From NCBI GenBank assembly GCA_029974875.1, contig JARKQP010000131.1, forward strand, positions 1 to 8,152: a stretch of DNA of 8,152 nucleotides. Reading direction: 5' to 3'. The DNA is from Mobilitalea sp. (lineage in GTDB: Bacteria > Bacillota_A > Clostridia > Lachnospirales > Lachnospiraceae). Each line of letters starts with the position of its first letter. The stretch's first letter is position 1. The position numbers and the translations under genes were made by a program. Shown piece after piece: positions 1 to 6,975 of this stretch. The notes beneath the pieces are model-generated. The model made no database searches, was not told where the DNA came from, and saw only the letters and a program-made list of their open reading frames with translations.

Positions 1-104
1 TGCAGTAGTAGCCAAAGAGTTTGTGTGGTAGTGACTTTTAAAGTCGTTGCGTATGATGATTAAGGTTAGGAACATTACAGTGTTGATAGTATTTTATATG
101 GTCT
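1..104. other. Left-edge sequence, no supported gene
   Basis: I see no confident gene here. Two forward frames enter from the left edge and stop soon: one at the TAG at 29-31 (tail reading AVVAKEFVW) and one at the TAA at 61-63. Either could be the last codons of a gene lying mostly outside the window, since a terminator follows at 105-137. The fragments are too short to assign to a family. Confidence 0.3.
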
Positions 105-137
105 AAAAAACGAGCCTCTAATGAAGCTCGTTTTTTT
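105..137 (+). terminator. Rho-independent terminator
   Basis: An 11-bp perfect stem (AAAAAACGAGC at 105-115 pairing with GCTCGTTTTTT at 126-136) encloses a 10-base loop and ends in seven T residues (131-137). The core is a GC-containing CGAGC/GCTCG pair. The A-run on the left arm means it could also terminate transcripts coming from the right. It most likely ends the gene or operon beyond the left edge, and insulates the downstream genes from read-through. Confidence 0.8.
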
Positions 138-376
138 ACAAGTAAGAAATATAATATATTATAGAAAGCAGTTAAAGTATCAAAACAGCTTAAAGGTTCA
201 ATGCTAAGCGCTGTGTGAAAGGATACATAGGCTGCCCCGCTTTATGGTTATGTAAAAATATGCGTATTATTTCAAAAAATAAGTCATAGAAAAAGATGAT
301 CACTTGTAGGATAATTAATCTAACAAATAAATATTGCTTGTAATCTATAGTATAAAGCGAAAAGGAATGACTTTGA
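138..376. other. A+T-rich upstream region of the hydrolase stub
   Basis: This stretch has no ORF of note. It includes a perfect 14-bp palindrome TATAATATATTATA at 150-163, and a weak imperfect hairpin (186-192 with 205-213, two bases bulged). A TATAAA at 351-356 is a -10-like hexamer, but no convincing -35 lies 16-18 bases upstream, so I do not call a promoter. A promoter for the stub at 377 presumably lies here, because the upstream terminator separates it from earlier genes. If so, it may now also drive the histidine kinase. An SD-like AAGGAA (about 361-367) precedes the ATG at 377. Confidence 0.35.
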
Positions 377-646
377 ATGGAAAAATTACATATATCGCAA
401 AATAAAAGATATTTTGAAAATGCGGATAAAACACCTTTTATCTGGTTAGCCGATACGGCATGGACTATCGTTCAACGTCTCAAGTGGGATGATGTTGATT
501 ATTATATGGGAAAAAGAAAAGCACAGGGGTTTACTGTGCTTCAAATCGTTGCCCTTGATCCGGAAAAGCCCGGTCATGAGGGAGTGTATGGTAGTTTAGG
601 GCTTGATAATGGGGCTACAAAGGAATTTGACTGGAAGCGGGAATAG
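377..646 (+). pseudogene. N-terminal fragment of DUF4038/GH140-like glycoside hydrolase
   Basis: This encodes 89 residues resembling the start of the DUF4038 (apiosidase-like, GH140-type) hydrolases. The family pattern is visible: RYFENADKTPFIWLADTAW (about residues 11-29), then an acidic helix with VDYYMGKRKAQGFTVLQIVAL (about 40-60), then a YG-LGLDN segment (about 71-78) before the strand entering the barrel. Family members normally exceed 400 residues and form a TIM barrel, so the barrel and all catalytic residues are missing. The frame stops at a TAG (644-646) after FDWKRE, and no other frame before the kinase at 700 restores the protein. The start and an SD-like AAGGAA about 9 bases upstream look normal. 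The remnant therefore looks like the 5' end of a real gene cut by a deletion, not a small functional protein. Family assignment is from remembered sequence pattern; the true substrate is unknown. Confidence 0.7.
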
Positions 647-699
647 GATATAAGATACTGCAGTACAGCATCCTGATTAGAGGGAAAGGGAAGCAGCCG

Positions 700-2352
700 A
701 TGATGAAGCATGGATTAAAAATACGTATACCGGTACGGTCAATCCGTTTCCGGATAATTTGTATTGTTATCTCTACGGTTTTGGTACTTTTGCTTATCTT
801 GCTCTTTAACAACCTATACGCGATCAGGGTTGTAAGAACCCAGGTGTTTGAAACCAACAGGAAGATGCTGACCATGTATATGAATCAGATTGATGAGGCA
901 TTTGAGGATGTAGAAAACTACTGGGTTGGGCTTCAATTATCGGAGAATCTGGCAGCGATTGAATATGCAAAAAGAGATATTGATTATTATACGGCACAGG
1001 CACGGCTAAAACGTGATATGGAAAATGTACTCCCAACCTATGGCTTCATTGATGATTTGTTTGTATATTTCAGTGAGAGCGATTCCTTTCTTGATGTAGC
1101 AAAATATGATATCAGCGGTGAGCGCCAGAAGTATATCCGCCAAATAGTTGTAGCTGCGGTCGAAAATGAGATAATAGATGAGAATAACAAGGGGAAATGG
1201 ATTGGGTTAGAAGCAGATGGCGAATATTATCTGGTACGTATCCTGAGATTCAAGAAGACCTATATGGGCGGGTGCGCCAAGGTGACTAAGCTCATACAGA
1301 AATTGAGGGAAGATGGCTTTGGTAACATGGAGTATGTGGCATTTTGTGAAGATACGGGACAAGAATATGGAAATAGCCTGCCAAAACTGAGTGATAGGAT
1401 TTCCTTTGGAGGACAACAGGATTATTTCAGCATGGTCGGTGAAGGGCATAAATATCTGCTGTTAACAGTTAAGTCAAAATGCGGGGACTATGGCTTAGTA
1501 GCCTTAATACGCGATAACTACATTTTGGAAGGGCTGGATTCCATTCAAAGCCTAATCAGGTTTCTTGCTATTGTATTAGCGGTATTTTTAGGCGTCTTTG
1601 TATTTGCCGTAGGCAGCTGGATCATCCATCCCATGGGTAATTTGATTAAAGCTATGAAGAGCTTGGCCAGCGGCAATCTGGAGGTGCGGCTGGAGGCAAA
1701 TAAAGCCTGTGACGAATTTGTGGCCTTATACAGGGCATTTGATCATATGATTGAACAAATTCAGGACCTAAAGATTGATGTTTATGAGGAAAGGGTGCAG
1801 AGACAGAAGGCAGAGCTGCAATATATGAAGCTCCAGGTTAATCCACATTTTTATATCAATTGCCTCAATGTGATCCATAATCTTTCTATTATGAATAAGA
1901 ACAGCCTGGTGCAGGAAATGTCAACTTATTTGGGAAACCATCTCCGTTATACGATGGAGGGGAATTCTCTGGATTGCCTGTACAAGGAGATAGAATATGT
2001 GAAAAACTATCTGCGCATTCAGGAGCTTCGTTTCTCTGACAGTATAAAATCCCATTTCGATGTTGAAGAGGCTACTTTAGAGGTAATGGTGCCACCGCTG
2101 GTTGTCCAGACCTTTATTGAAAATACGGTGAAGTATCAGGTGATGGTGGGTGAGCTTACTGAGATCAATGTGAGAGTGAGGAGCTGTAAGGAAAATAGCA
2201 TGGATGGGATTAATAATATGGATCGGATTAATATAGAAATTTGGGATACAGGAGATGGATTCCCGGAAAACATTCTGGAGTGTTTAAATAGCCCTAAGAG
2301 TATTTTTGACGAAAGGGGAGAGCATTTTGGTATTTATAATGTCAAGCAGTGA
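700..2352 (+). CDS. YesM-type sensor histidine kinase, truncated by a premature TGA
   Basis: This is a membrane sensor kinase of the YesM/LytS-like class that pairs with AraC-type regulators in sugar uptake loci. Residues 19-36 form TM1, about 39-286 the extracytoplasmic sensor domain, and 288-309 TM2. A HAMP linker follows (about 310-360). The His_kinase box reads LQVNPHFYINCLN with phospho-acceptor His383. The ATPase domain shows an N box FIENTVKY (Asn475), a G1/D box DTGDGFP (Asp516), and FGIYNVKQ at the very end. The ORF stops there at 550 residues, but the frame continues past the TGA with the expected family ending (see 2353-2451), so the intact gene would encode 583 residues. The product would lack the second glycine box and last strand of the ATP-binding domain and is probably inactive. 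The ATG at 700 is chosen for the AAAGGGAA (685-692) upstream; the ATG at 703 is possible. It starts 53 bases after the hydrolase remnant with no evident promoter of its own. Confidence 0.88.
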   Translation: MMKHGLKIRIPVRSIRFRIICIVISTVLVLLLILLFNNLYAIRVVRTQVFETNRKMLTMYMNQIDEAFEDVENYWVGLQLSENLAAIEYAKRDIDYYTAQARLKRDMENVLPTYGFIDDLFVYFSESDSFLDVAKYDISGERQKYIRQIVVAAVENEIIDENNKGKWIGLEADGEYYLVRILRFKKTYMGGCAKVTKLIQKLREDGFGNMEYVAFCEDTGQEYGNSLPKLSDRISFGGQQDYFSMVGEGHKYLLLTVKSKCGDYGLVALIRDNYILEGLDSIQSLIRFLAIVLAVFLGVFVFAVGSWIIHPMGNLIKAMKSLASGNLEVRLEANKACDEFVALYRAFDHMIEQIQDLKIDVYEERVQRQKAELQYMKLQVNPHFYINCLNVIHNLSIMNKNSLVQEMSTYLGNHLRYTMEGNSLDCLYKEIEYVKNYLRIQELRFSDSIKSHFDVEEATLEVMVPPLVVQTFIENTVKYQVMVGELTEINVRVRSCKENSMDGINNMDRINIEIWDTGDGFPENILECLNSPKSIFDERGEHFGIYNVKQ

Positions 2353-2451
2353 TTGAAGCTGATCTATCAGAATAAGCCAAGCATAGCGTTTGCAAATCAT
2401 CAGGAAACAGGGGGAGCATATATCAGGATTTGTTTACCCGCCAGGATATAG
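2353..2451 (+). pseudogene. In-frame C-terminal remainder of the histidine kinase, beyond the TGA
   Basis: Directly after the TGA (2350-2352), the same frame reads 32 codons to a TAG at 2449-2451. It begins LKLIYQNKPSIAF and continues through HQETGGAYIRICLPARI. This matches the normal C-terminus of YesM-type kinases, where NV(K/R)QRLKLLY is followed by a variable turn, a GG-containing box and a final strand ending in LP. The TGA occupies the position of the conserved Arg in that pattern, so CGA-to-TGA is the simplest explanation. There is no frame change. This stretch would be translated only by readthrough or if the TGA is a base-calling error. Confidence 0.8.
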
Positions 2452-2607
2452 GGAATAAACCTATCGGAAATACGGGCGACCCGGAGATAACAGGCTTTAC
2501 ATTTTGCTGCTGCTATATGGAGGACACAGTTAATTTATTGGATTGTCTTTGCTTATTTCAAAAGGAATGGAGAATGGAATGAGGCTGGAGCATATAGGGA
2601 GGTTAAG

Positions 2608-4185
2608 ATGATACAGGTATTGATTGTTGATGATGAGATTCATTGTGCAGAGGGGGTAAAGTGCTCAGTGGATTGGGAAGCTCTGGGGGTTACACAGGTG
2701 TTTACCGCTTATAATATGAAGCAGGCCCAGGCAATTATACAGGAGCAGACAATTCATATCATTCTTTGCGATGTTGAGATGCCCAAAGGAAGCGGGCTTG
2801 ATTTGCTGACGTGGATGCAGGAAAGAAGCATTCCTGCGGTTAGTATTTTATTAACAAGCTATGCCACATTTCAATATGCCAAGCAGGCAATTGAATTAGG
2901 GGTCATGGACTATCTGCTAAAGCCGATAGCGCAGGAAGCATTGGTTGCAGTATTCCAAAAAGCGGTTCAGGCGGTAAAGGACAAGAGGGTCAAGGATAAA
3001 AATATGCAGCTGGCAGACTTGTGGAATTCGGAGGAACGAAGACGGGTCTGCCGCTTTTGGCGTGACGTGCTTGCAAAAGAAATTGCTCCGGACAGCGGGA
3101 CTATCCTTGAGCAGGCCAAGCAGGAGCATTTGACTTTTAACGAAAGTAACCGTTATCTTGCGATTTTGTTCAAAATTTATGGCAGTGATCTGGGAGAAAA
3201 CAGGGCGGAAATCACCGAGATGGTAGGAAAAATTCTGCAGGATGAGGTGTTTTGTGACTGGGATCAGGTAGTACTGGCAGACCATGACAATTGCCTTCTG
3301 TCAATTATCGGATATTCGGACCGTTTGCAGGAGTACTATGGGAAAATGGAGGAAGGCTGCCATATTGTTGTAAATACCTGCAGGGTAAAACTCCAGATAC
3401 CGATAGCCTGCTATATGGGGGAGTTTAGGGAATCAGGAGAATTGGCCTTCCAGTATGAGGAATTGCTCCGGATGGACAGGGACAATGTGATGGAATGCGC
3501 AGGTGTTTATAATCTTCATCATCAGAAGCAGGTGATTGATTATAACAGACCTGATATTGAAGCATGGATGGATTTTTTTGAAGAGGGCAGATATGGGGAG
3601 ATATTCAAGGAAGTTGGACGGTATATTGATAACCTGATCCATGTAAAAAGAGTGAATAGCGAGGTGCTCAACCATCTGTTTCATGATGTTATGCAGGCGT
3701 TTTGTATTGCGGTGGACAAAAAGGGGGTACAGATGCACCTTCTGTTTGAGGATGAGGAATCCATTAAGCTATATCAGTCTGCGACAAAATCAGTCCGGGA
3801 TTTTAAAAACTGGGTAATGCATCTGGTACAGAAAGCAGCGGCGTCTGTAGAAATGGCCGCAAATACAAACTCAGTAGTAAACCGGGTGAAAAAGTATATC
3901 GGGAATAACATTAGCGAGGAGCTAACCAGGGTCCAGCTGGCTGATTTTGTATATCTGAGCCCGGATTATCTGTCCCGGGTTTTTAAGCAGGAGACGGGAA
4001 TGCAGCTGACGGAATATATTGCACAAAAACGTATCCAGGGAGCTAAGAGATTGCTAAAGGAGACAGATATGTCCATAGGAGATATCGCGTTTGCGGTGGG
4101 GTATAGTAACTGGGCCTATTTCTCCAAGGTTTTCCGGGAAAAGTGCCAAGAGACACCGGCACAATATAGGGCGCGGCATCGATAA
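2608..4185 (+). CDS. YesN-type response regulator, REC plus AraC-family HTH
   Basis: This 525-residue cytoplasmic transcription regulator should be phosphorylated by the upstream kinase and activate sugar uptake genes. The N-terminal REC domain (about 1-122) is complete: acidic pair Asp8/Asp9, phospho-acceptor Asp55 in LCDVEMPKGSG, Thr83 in LLTSYA, and Lys105 in YLLKP. A long middle region (about 130-420) typical of this class shows no sharp motifs. The C-terminus (about 426-525) has two helix-turn-helix units of the AraC/XylS family: LADFVYLSPDYLSRVFKQ, then IGDIAFAVGYSNWAYFSKVF followed by PAQYR. Length and order match the family, with no damage seen. A strong GGGAGG at 2597-2602 sits 5 bases before the ATG. 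A 156-base gap separates it from the natural end of the kinase frame, longer than usual for such pairs. The direct repeats before the transporter operon (4361-4396) are a plausible target. Confidence 0.92.
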   Translation: MIQVLIVDDEIHCAEGVKCSVDWEALGVTQVFTAYNMKQAQAIIQEQTIHIILCDVEMPKGSGLDLLTWMQERSIPAVSILLTSYATFQYAKQAIELGVMDYLLKPIAQEALVAVFQKAVQAVKDKRVKDKNMQLADLWNSEERRRVCRFWRDVLAKEIAPDSGTILEQAKQEHLTFNESNRYLAILFKIYGSDLGENRAEITEMVGKILQDEVFCDWDQVVLADHDNCLLSIIGYSDRLQEYYGKMEEGCHIVVNTCRVKLQIPIACYMGEFRESGELAFQYEELLRMDRDNVMECAGVYNLHHQKQVIDYNRPDIEAWMDFFEEGRYGEIFKEVGRYIDNLIHVKRVNSEVLNHLFHDVMQAFCIAVDKKGVQMHLLFEDEESIKLYQSATKSVRDFKNWVMHLVQKAAASVEMAANTNSVVNRVKKYIGNNISEELTRVQLADFVYLSPDYLSRVFKQETGMQLTEYIAQKRIQGAKRLLKETDMSIGDIAFAVGYSNWAYFSKVFREKCQETPAQYRARHR

Positions 4186-4227
4186 AAATCAGGTGCTGTA
4201 GAGGAGGTTCCTGAATTTGATATAAAA

Positions 4228-4321
4228 GGGTGTTGCAAAATGGAAAAAACATACCATATATTGCAGATAACATAGGATAATCCTGCAATATATGGTATGG
4301 AATTTTCTTTTTGCAACACCC
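4228..4321. repeat. 94-base imperfect inverted repeat (MITE-like or large hairpin)
   Basis: Two 39-base arms (4228-4266 and 4283-4321) are inverted copies matching at 34 of 39 positions, with a 16-base spacer. The outer 13 bases (GGGTGTTGCAAAA) and inner 16 bases (ATACCATATATTGCAG) are perfect; all five mismatches lie in the middle 10. It starts 42 bases after the response regulator stop. Long, self-complementary, non-coding and carrying transposon-like ends, it resembles a miniature inverted-repeat element. From memory the GGGTGTTGCAAAA ends recall IS1182-type termini, which is unverified. I see no clear target-site duplication. Transcribed RNA would form a very stable hairpin, so it may also end transcription from the regulators, although no clean U-run follows. 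Confidence 0.8.
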
Positions 4322-4360
4322 TCTTATTAAAAGAATAGGGCAGTATATAGTTGATATTAT

Positions 4361-4396
4361 GTCGGAATAGTTATAGTTTACGACAGAATAATTATA
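4361..4396 (+). promoter_or_regulatory. Candidate operator: two 15-bp direct repeats 21 bp apart
   Basis: GTCGGAATAGTTATA (4361-4375) and GACAGAATAATTATA (4382-4396) match at 12 of 15 positions, with starts exactly 21 bp apart, two turns of the helix. The second copy overlaps the proposed -35 element. AraC-family proteins typically bind direct repeats at such spacing next to the -35, so this is a good candidate site for the response regulator at 2608-4185. A weaker similarity (ATAGTTGATA at 4347-4356) lies about one further step upstream. The repeats are seen directly; the binding protein is inference. Confidence 0.5.
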
Positions 4397-4408
4397 AGAG
4401 AATATAAA
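4380..4408 (+). promoter_or_regulatory. Candidate promoter of the transporter operon
   Basis: The -10 hexamer TATAAA (4403-4408) lies 17 bases after ACGACA (4380-4385), which keeps only GACA of the TTGACA consensus. A weak -35 overlapped by a repeat is what an activator-dependent promoter should look like. Transcription would begin around 4415, giving a leader of about 50 bases before the lipoprotein start. The leader contains two tandem copies of CAAAAGCG (4432-4447) just before the ribosome binding site. Confidence 0.45.
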
Positions 4409-4463
4409 CCGGCGTGCTAAGATAAAGATATCAAAAGCGCAAAAGCGTAAAAGGAGGATAAGA

Positions 4464-6011
4464 ATGAAAAAAAGACTTTTAGCCGTATTATTAGTAGGGG
4501 CAATGCTGTTGACAGGATGCAGTACGGGCAAAAATACGGACACACCGTCATCTGGGGAAGCGTCAGGAACAGTAACGGAGGCAGCCGGTAATACTGCTCC
4601 GGATGGAGCGGGGGAGACAGAGGAAGTTACAAAGCTGGTGGTTGCATTCCGTACCTTTGGTACAGTACCGGCTGATTTGCCAAAAATTCAGGAAAAGGTA
4701 AATGAAATTGCAAGAGAGAAGATTAATGCAGAGGTGGAGCTGATTTGTATCCCGTCGGGTTCTTACAAACAGCAGATGACCCTGATGCTGTCCGGTGATG
4801 AACAATTGGATGTGATGGGAGCCAATTCCACCTTGATACCGACTGCTTATGCCAGTGAGGCGCTCAGGCCACTGGATGAGCTGGTAGAGCAATACGGACA
4901 AGGGATCAAAGAAGCACTTGGAGAAAGTATTTTGTCATGCGGTAACTTTGCAGGACAGCTCTATTCCATCCCAATCAAAGCGGATACTGCAAATGGTATG
5001 GGAGGCTTTATATTGCGGAAGGATATTTGTGACAAATACAATATTGACGTAGCAAGTATTGATTCCTATGAGAAATTAGGAGAAGCATTTGCCCTGGTTC
5101 ATGAGAAGGAGCCTCAAATGACCATATTCGCAAATGGCTCTGTAGGATATTCAGCATTGCAGTTCAATGTCTGCTGGGATAAGTTGGGGGACAACTTTGG
5201 CGTATTAGCAGGTAAAGGACAGAACCTTAAGGTTGTAAATCTGTTTGAGACAGAGGAATATAAGAATTTTATCAATGTTATGCGCGGTTGGTACCAAAAA
5301 GGATACATGAGCAAGGATATTACCAATGCGACAGAAGGCGGACCAGCGTTGATGAAAGCCGGAAATTTATTCTGCTATCCGAATGCGACCAAGCCGGGCA
5401 TTGTAGTACAAGAGCAAAACAACAGCGGTTATGAGGTTGAGATATGCCAGGTACTGGATGCCATAACTGTAACCGGAAACAACTGGCAATGGACAATACC
5501 AGAAAACAGCAAAGATCCTGAAAAAGCAATGGAATTCTTAAATCTGATGTACACGGATGCAGCTGTGATTAATCTTTTAGCTTACGGTATTGAAGGGGAA
5601 CACTATGTAATCCAGGGGGATGGAACGATAAATTATCCGGAAGGTATTGATGCGACGAACAGCGGCTACAACATGGGAAGTATGGTATGGTCCTTTGGAA
5701 ATGAATTTAATGCCTATGTTTGGAGTGGAAATGATCCTGATCTGTGGAAGCAGACAGAGGAATGGAACAAAACAGGCGTGGTTTCAAAAGCATATGGCTT
5801 TACCTTTAATAACCTGTCCATCTCAACAGAGCTTGCAGCGGTACAAAACGTATATGACCAATATCGCATGAGCTTGGAGTGCGGTGTAGTAGAGCCTGAG
5901 ACTACCTTGGCAGAAATGAATAAAAAGCTTTATGATGCCGGTCTGCAGACAATTATTGATGAAAAACAAAGGCAATTAGATGAATGGGCCGTGCAAAATA
6001 ATGTAAAGTAA
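4464..6011 (+). CDS. Carbohydrate ABC transporter solute-binding lipoprotein (DUF3502-type)
   Basis: This 515-residue extracellular lipoprotein should capture an oligosaccharide and deliver it to the permeases encoded next. The signal peptide MKKRLLAVLLVGAMLLTGC has a lipobox LTGC with lipidated Cys19, followed by a Thr/Ser/Gly/Glu-rich tether (about 20-55). The binding fold runs from about residue 56, where KLVVAFRTFGT starts the first strand. The motif YGIEGEHYVI (about 374-383) and the C-terminal part (about 370-510) resemble the DUF3502 region of LplA/YtcQ-like binding proteins. Length is normal and no damage is seen. AAGGAGG at 4451-4457 lies 6 bases before the ATG. It is the first gene of a three-gene operon with permeases 18 and 964 bases downstream of its stop. 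The sugar cannot be read from the sequence. Relation to the YesMN/YtcQ system of Bacillus hints at plant cell-wall (pectin-type) oligosaccharides, but that is inference. Confidence 0.92.
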   Translation: MKKRLLAVLLVGAMLLTGCSTGKNTDTPSSGEASGTVTEAAGNTAPDGAGETEEVTKLVVAFRTFGTVPADLPKIQEKVNEIAREKINAEVELICIPSGSYKQQMTLMLSGDEQLDVMGANSTLIPTAYASEALRPLDELVEQYGQGIKEALGESILSCGNFAGQLYSIPIKADTANGMGGFILRKDICDKYNIDVASIDSYEKLGEAFALVHEKEPQMTIFANGSVGYSALQFNVCWDKLGDNFGVLAGKGQNLKVVNLFETEEYKNFINVMRGWYQKGYMSKDITNATEGGPALMKAGNLFCYPNATKPGIVVQEQNNSGYEVEICQVLDAITVTGNNWQWTIPENSKDPEKAMEFLNLMYTDAAVINLLAYGIEGEHYVIQGDGTINYPEGIDATNSGYNMGSMVWSFGNEFNAYVWSGNDPDLWKQTEEWNKTGVVSKAYGFTFNNLSISTELAAVQNVYDQYRMSLECGVVEPETTLAEMNKKLYDAGLQTIIDEKQRQLDEWAVQNNVK

Positions 6012-6016
6012 AAAAT

Positions 6017-6022
6017 GAGGTG
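6017..6022 (+). promoter_or_regulatory. Ribosome binding site deciding the first permease start
   Basis: GAGGTG at 6017-6022 lies 7 bases before the ATG at 6030, a good spacing. The longer in-frame ATG at 6015 overlaps this site and has only an A-rich sequence upstream with no SD-like bases. Translation therefore most likely starts at 6030, dropping five residues (MRCFE) from the longest frame. Confidence 0.7.
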
Positions 6023-6029
6023 TTTTGAG

Positions 6030-6962
6030 ATGAAAGAAACAACTAAACCTAACATGAAAAAGAGAATCAAGCGTTTTCTTCCGATTTATATGATGGCTTT
6101 ACCAGGACTAATCTATCTGTTTATTAACAATTATATGCCCATGGGTGGTTTGGTTGTAGCCTTTAAAAACTTCAGTGCAAAAAGGGGTATCTGGGATAGT
6201 GCCTGGGCCGGTTTAAAGAACTTTAAATATTTATTCCAGACCTCGGATGCATTAGTAATTACACGAAATACATTGCTATATAATATAGCCTTTATCGTAT
6301 TGGGAACCATTTTCTCTGTAACCGTAGCAATATTACTAAATGAGATCGTAAATAAAAGAGCCGGCAAAATCTATCAAAGTGTAATATTGCTTCCATATCT
6401 GGTATCCTGGGTTATTATAAGCTATTTAGTTTACGCTTTCCTTAGCGCGGACGCAGGTTTTATTAATAATACAGTCTTTAAATTGCTGGGGAAGGATGCC
6501 GTATCCTGGTATAATGAAGCAAAATATTGGCCGGCGATTATTATCATTGTTTATTTGTGGCAAAGTACAGGTTACCACAGCATTGTATATTATGCCTCTG
6601 TTGTGGGCTTTGATAAGGGCTACTATGAAGCGGCAGAGCTTGAGGGTGCAGGAGCCATAAAGAAAATCCGTTACATAACCCTTCCATTGCTTCGGCCCAT
6701 CATTATCACTATGGTTATGCTGGCTGTGGGGAGGATCTTCTATTCGGATTTTGGGCTGTTCTATCAGGTGCCGATGAATTCCGGGGCTGTTTATCCTACC
6801 ACAAGCGTAATCGATACCTATGTTTATCGTGGATTATTACAGCAGGGGAATATAGGAATGAGTGCAGCTGCCGGTCTATATCAATCACTTGTGGGCTTTG
6901 TGATAGTGCTGCTGGCAAATTTATCGGTTCGTAAAATTGACAAAGAAAGCGCGTTAATCTAG
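6030..6962 (+). CDS. Carbohydrate ABC transporter permease, LplB/YteP-like
   Basis: This 310-residue inner-membrane permease forms half of the sugar channel. About six hydrophobic helices are visible (roughly residues 16-34, 80-104, 115-138, 165-190, 225-245 and 280-300). The cytoplasmic EAA loop that docks the ATPase is intact: EAAELEGAGAIKKIRYITLP, with Glu200-Ala-Ala and the invariant Gly206. The N-terminal LPIYMMALPGLIYLFINNYMPMGG is typical of the LplB/YteP branch of the binding-protein-dependent transport family (CUT1-type). The start at 6030 is preferred over 6015 (see 6017-6022). The frame starts 18 bases after the lipoprotein stop and ends in a TAG (6960-6962) that overlaps the next gene's ribosome binding site, so the genes are cotranscribed and probably translationally coupled. 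No defects were seen. Confidence 0.93.
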   Translation: MKETTKPNMKKRIKRFLPIYMMALPGLIYLFINNYMPMGGLVVAFKNFSAKRGIWDSAWAGLKNFKYLFQTSDALVITRNTLLYNIAFIVLGTIFSVTVAILLNEIVNKRAGKIYQSVILLPYLVSWVIISYLVYAFLSADAGFINNTVFKLLGKDAVSWYNEAKYWPAIIIIVYLWQSTGYHSIVYYASVVGFDKGYYEAAELEGAGAIKKIRYITLPLLRPIIITMVMLAVGRIFYSDFGLFYQVPMNSGAVYPTTSVIDTYVYRGLLQQGNIGMSAAAGLYQSLVGFVIVLLANLSVRKIDKESALI

Positions 6963-6975
6963 GAGGGATGCAGAT

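Noticed and set aside
150..163. Perfect palindrome TATAATATATTATA
   Set aside because: Composed only of A and T in an A+T-rich stretch, so chance is likely. No -35 lies at a proper distance to make it a promoter.
201..216. Possible catabolite-repression (cre) site around TAAGCGCT
   Set aside because: The AAGCGCT core fits, but the flanking TG and CA positions of the consensus do not, so it cannot be called.
2350..2352. Genome-wide recoding of TGA as an amino acid
   Set aside because: No intact gene here has an in-frame TGA, Trp is encoded by TGG, and the expected residue at this site is Arg. A single nonsense change is simpler.
2514..2579. Short ORF MEDTVNLLDCLC... (21 codons) in the kinase-regulator gap
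   Set aside because: It has no ribosome binding site and no recognisable similarity, and it ends before the regulator's own strong GGGAGG. Most likely chance.
4432..4447. Tandem CAAAAGCG CAAAAGCG in the lipoprotein leader
   Set aside because: Only two 8-base copies next to an A-rich ribosome binding site. Likely slippage or chance, with no regulatory meaning that can be shown.
4043..4543. Reverse-strand open frame of 166 codons across the regulator end, the palindrome and the lipoprotein start
   Set aside because: It overlaps two well-supported forward genes and crosses the inverted repeat. Its sequence has no family pattern, and no ribosome binding site supports it. It is a chance open frame.
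5647..5871. Forward 74-codon frame inside the binding-protein gene
   Set aside because: It lies wholly within the lipoprotein gene in another frame, and its Met/Thr/Trp-rich composition looks like a frame-shifted reading of real coding sequence.
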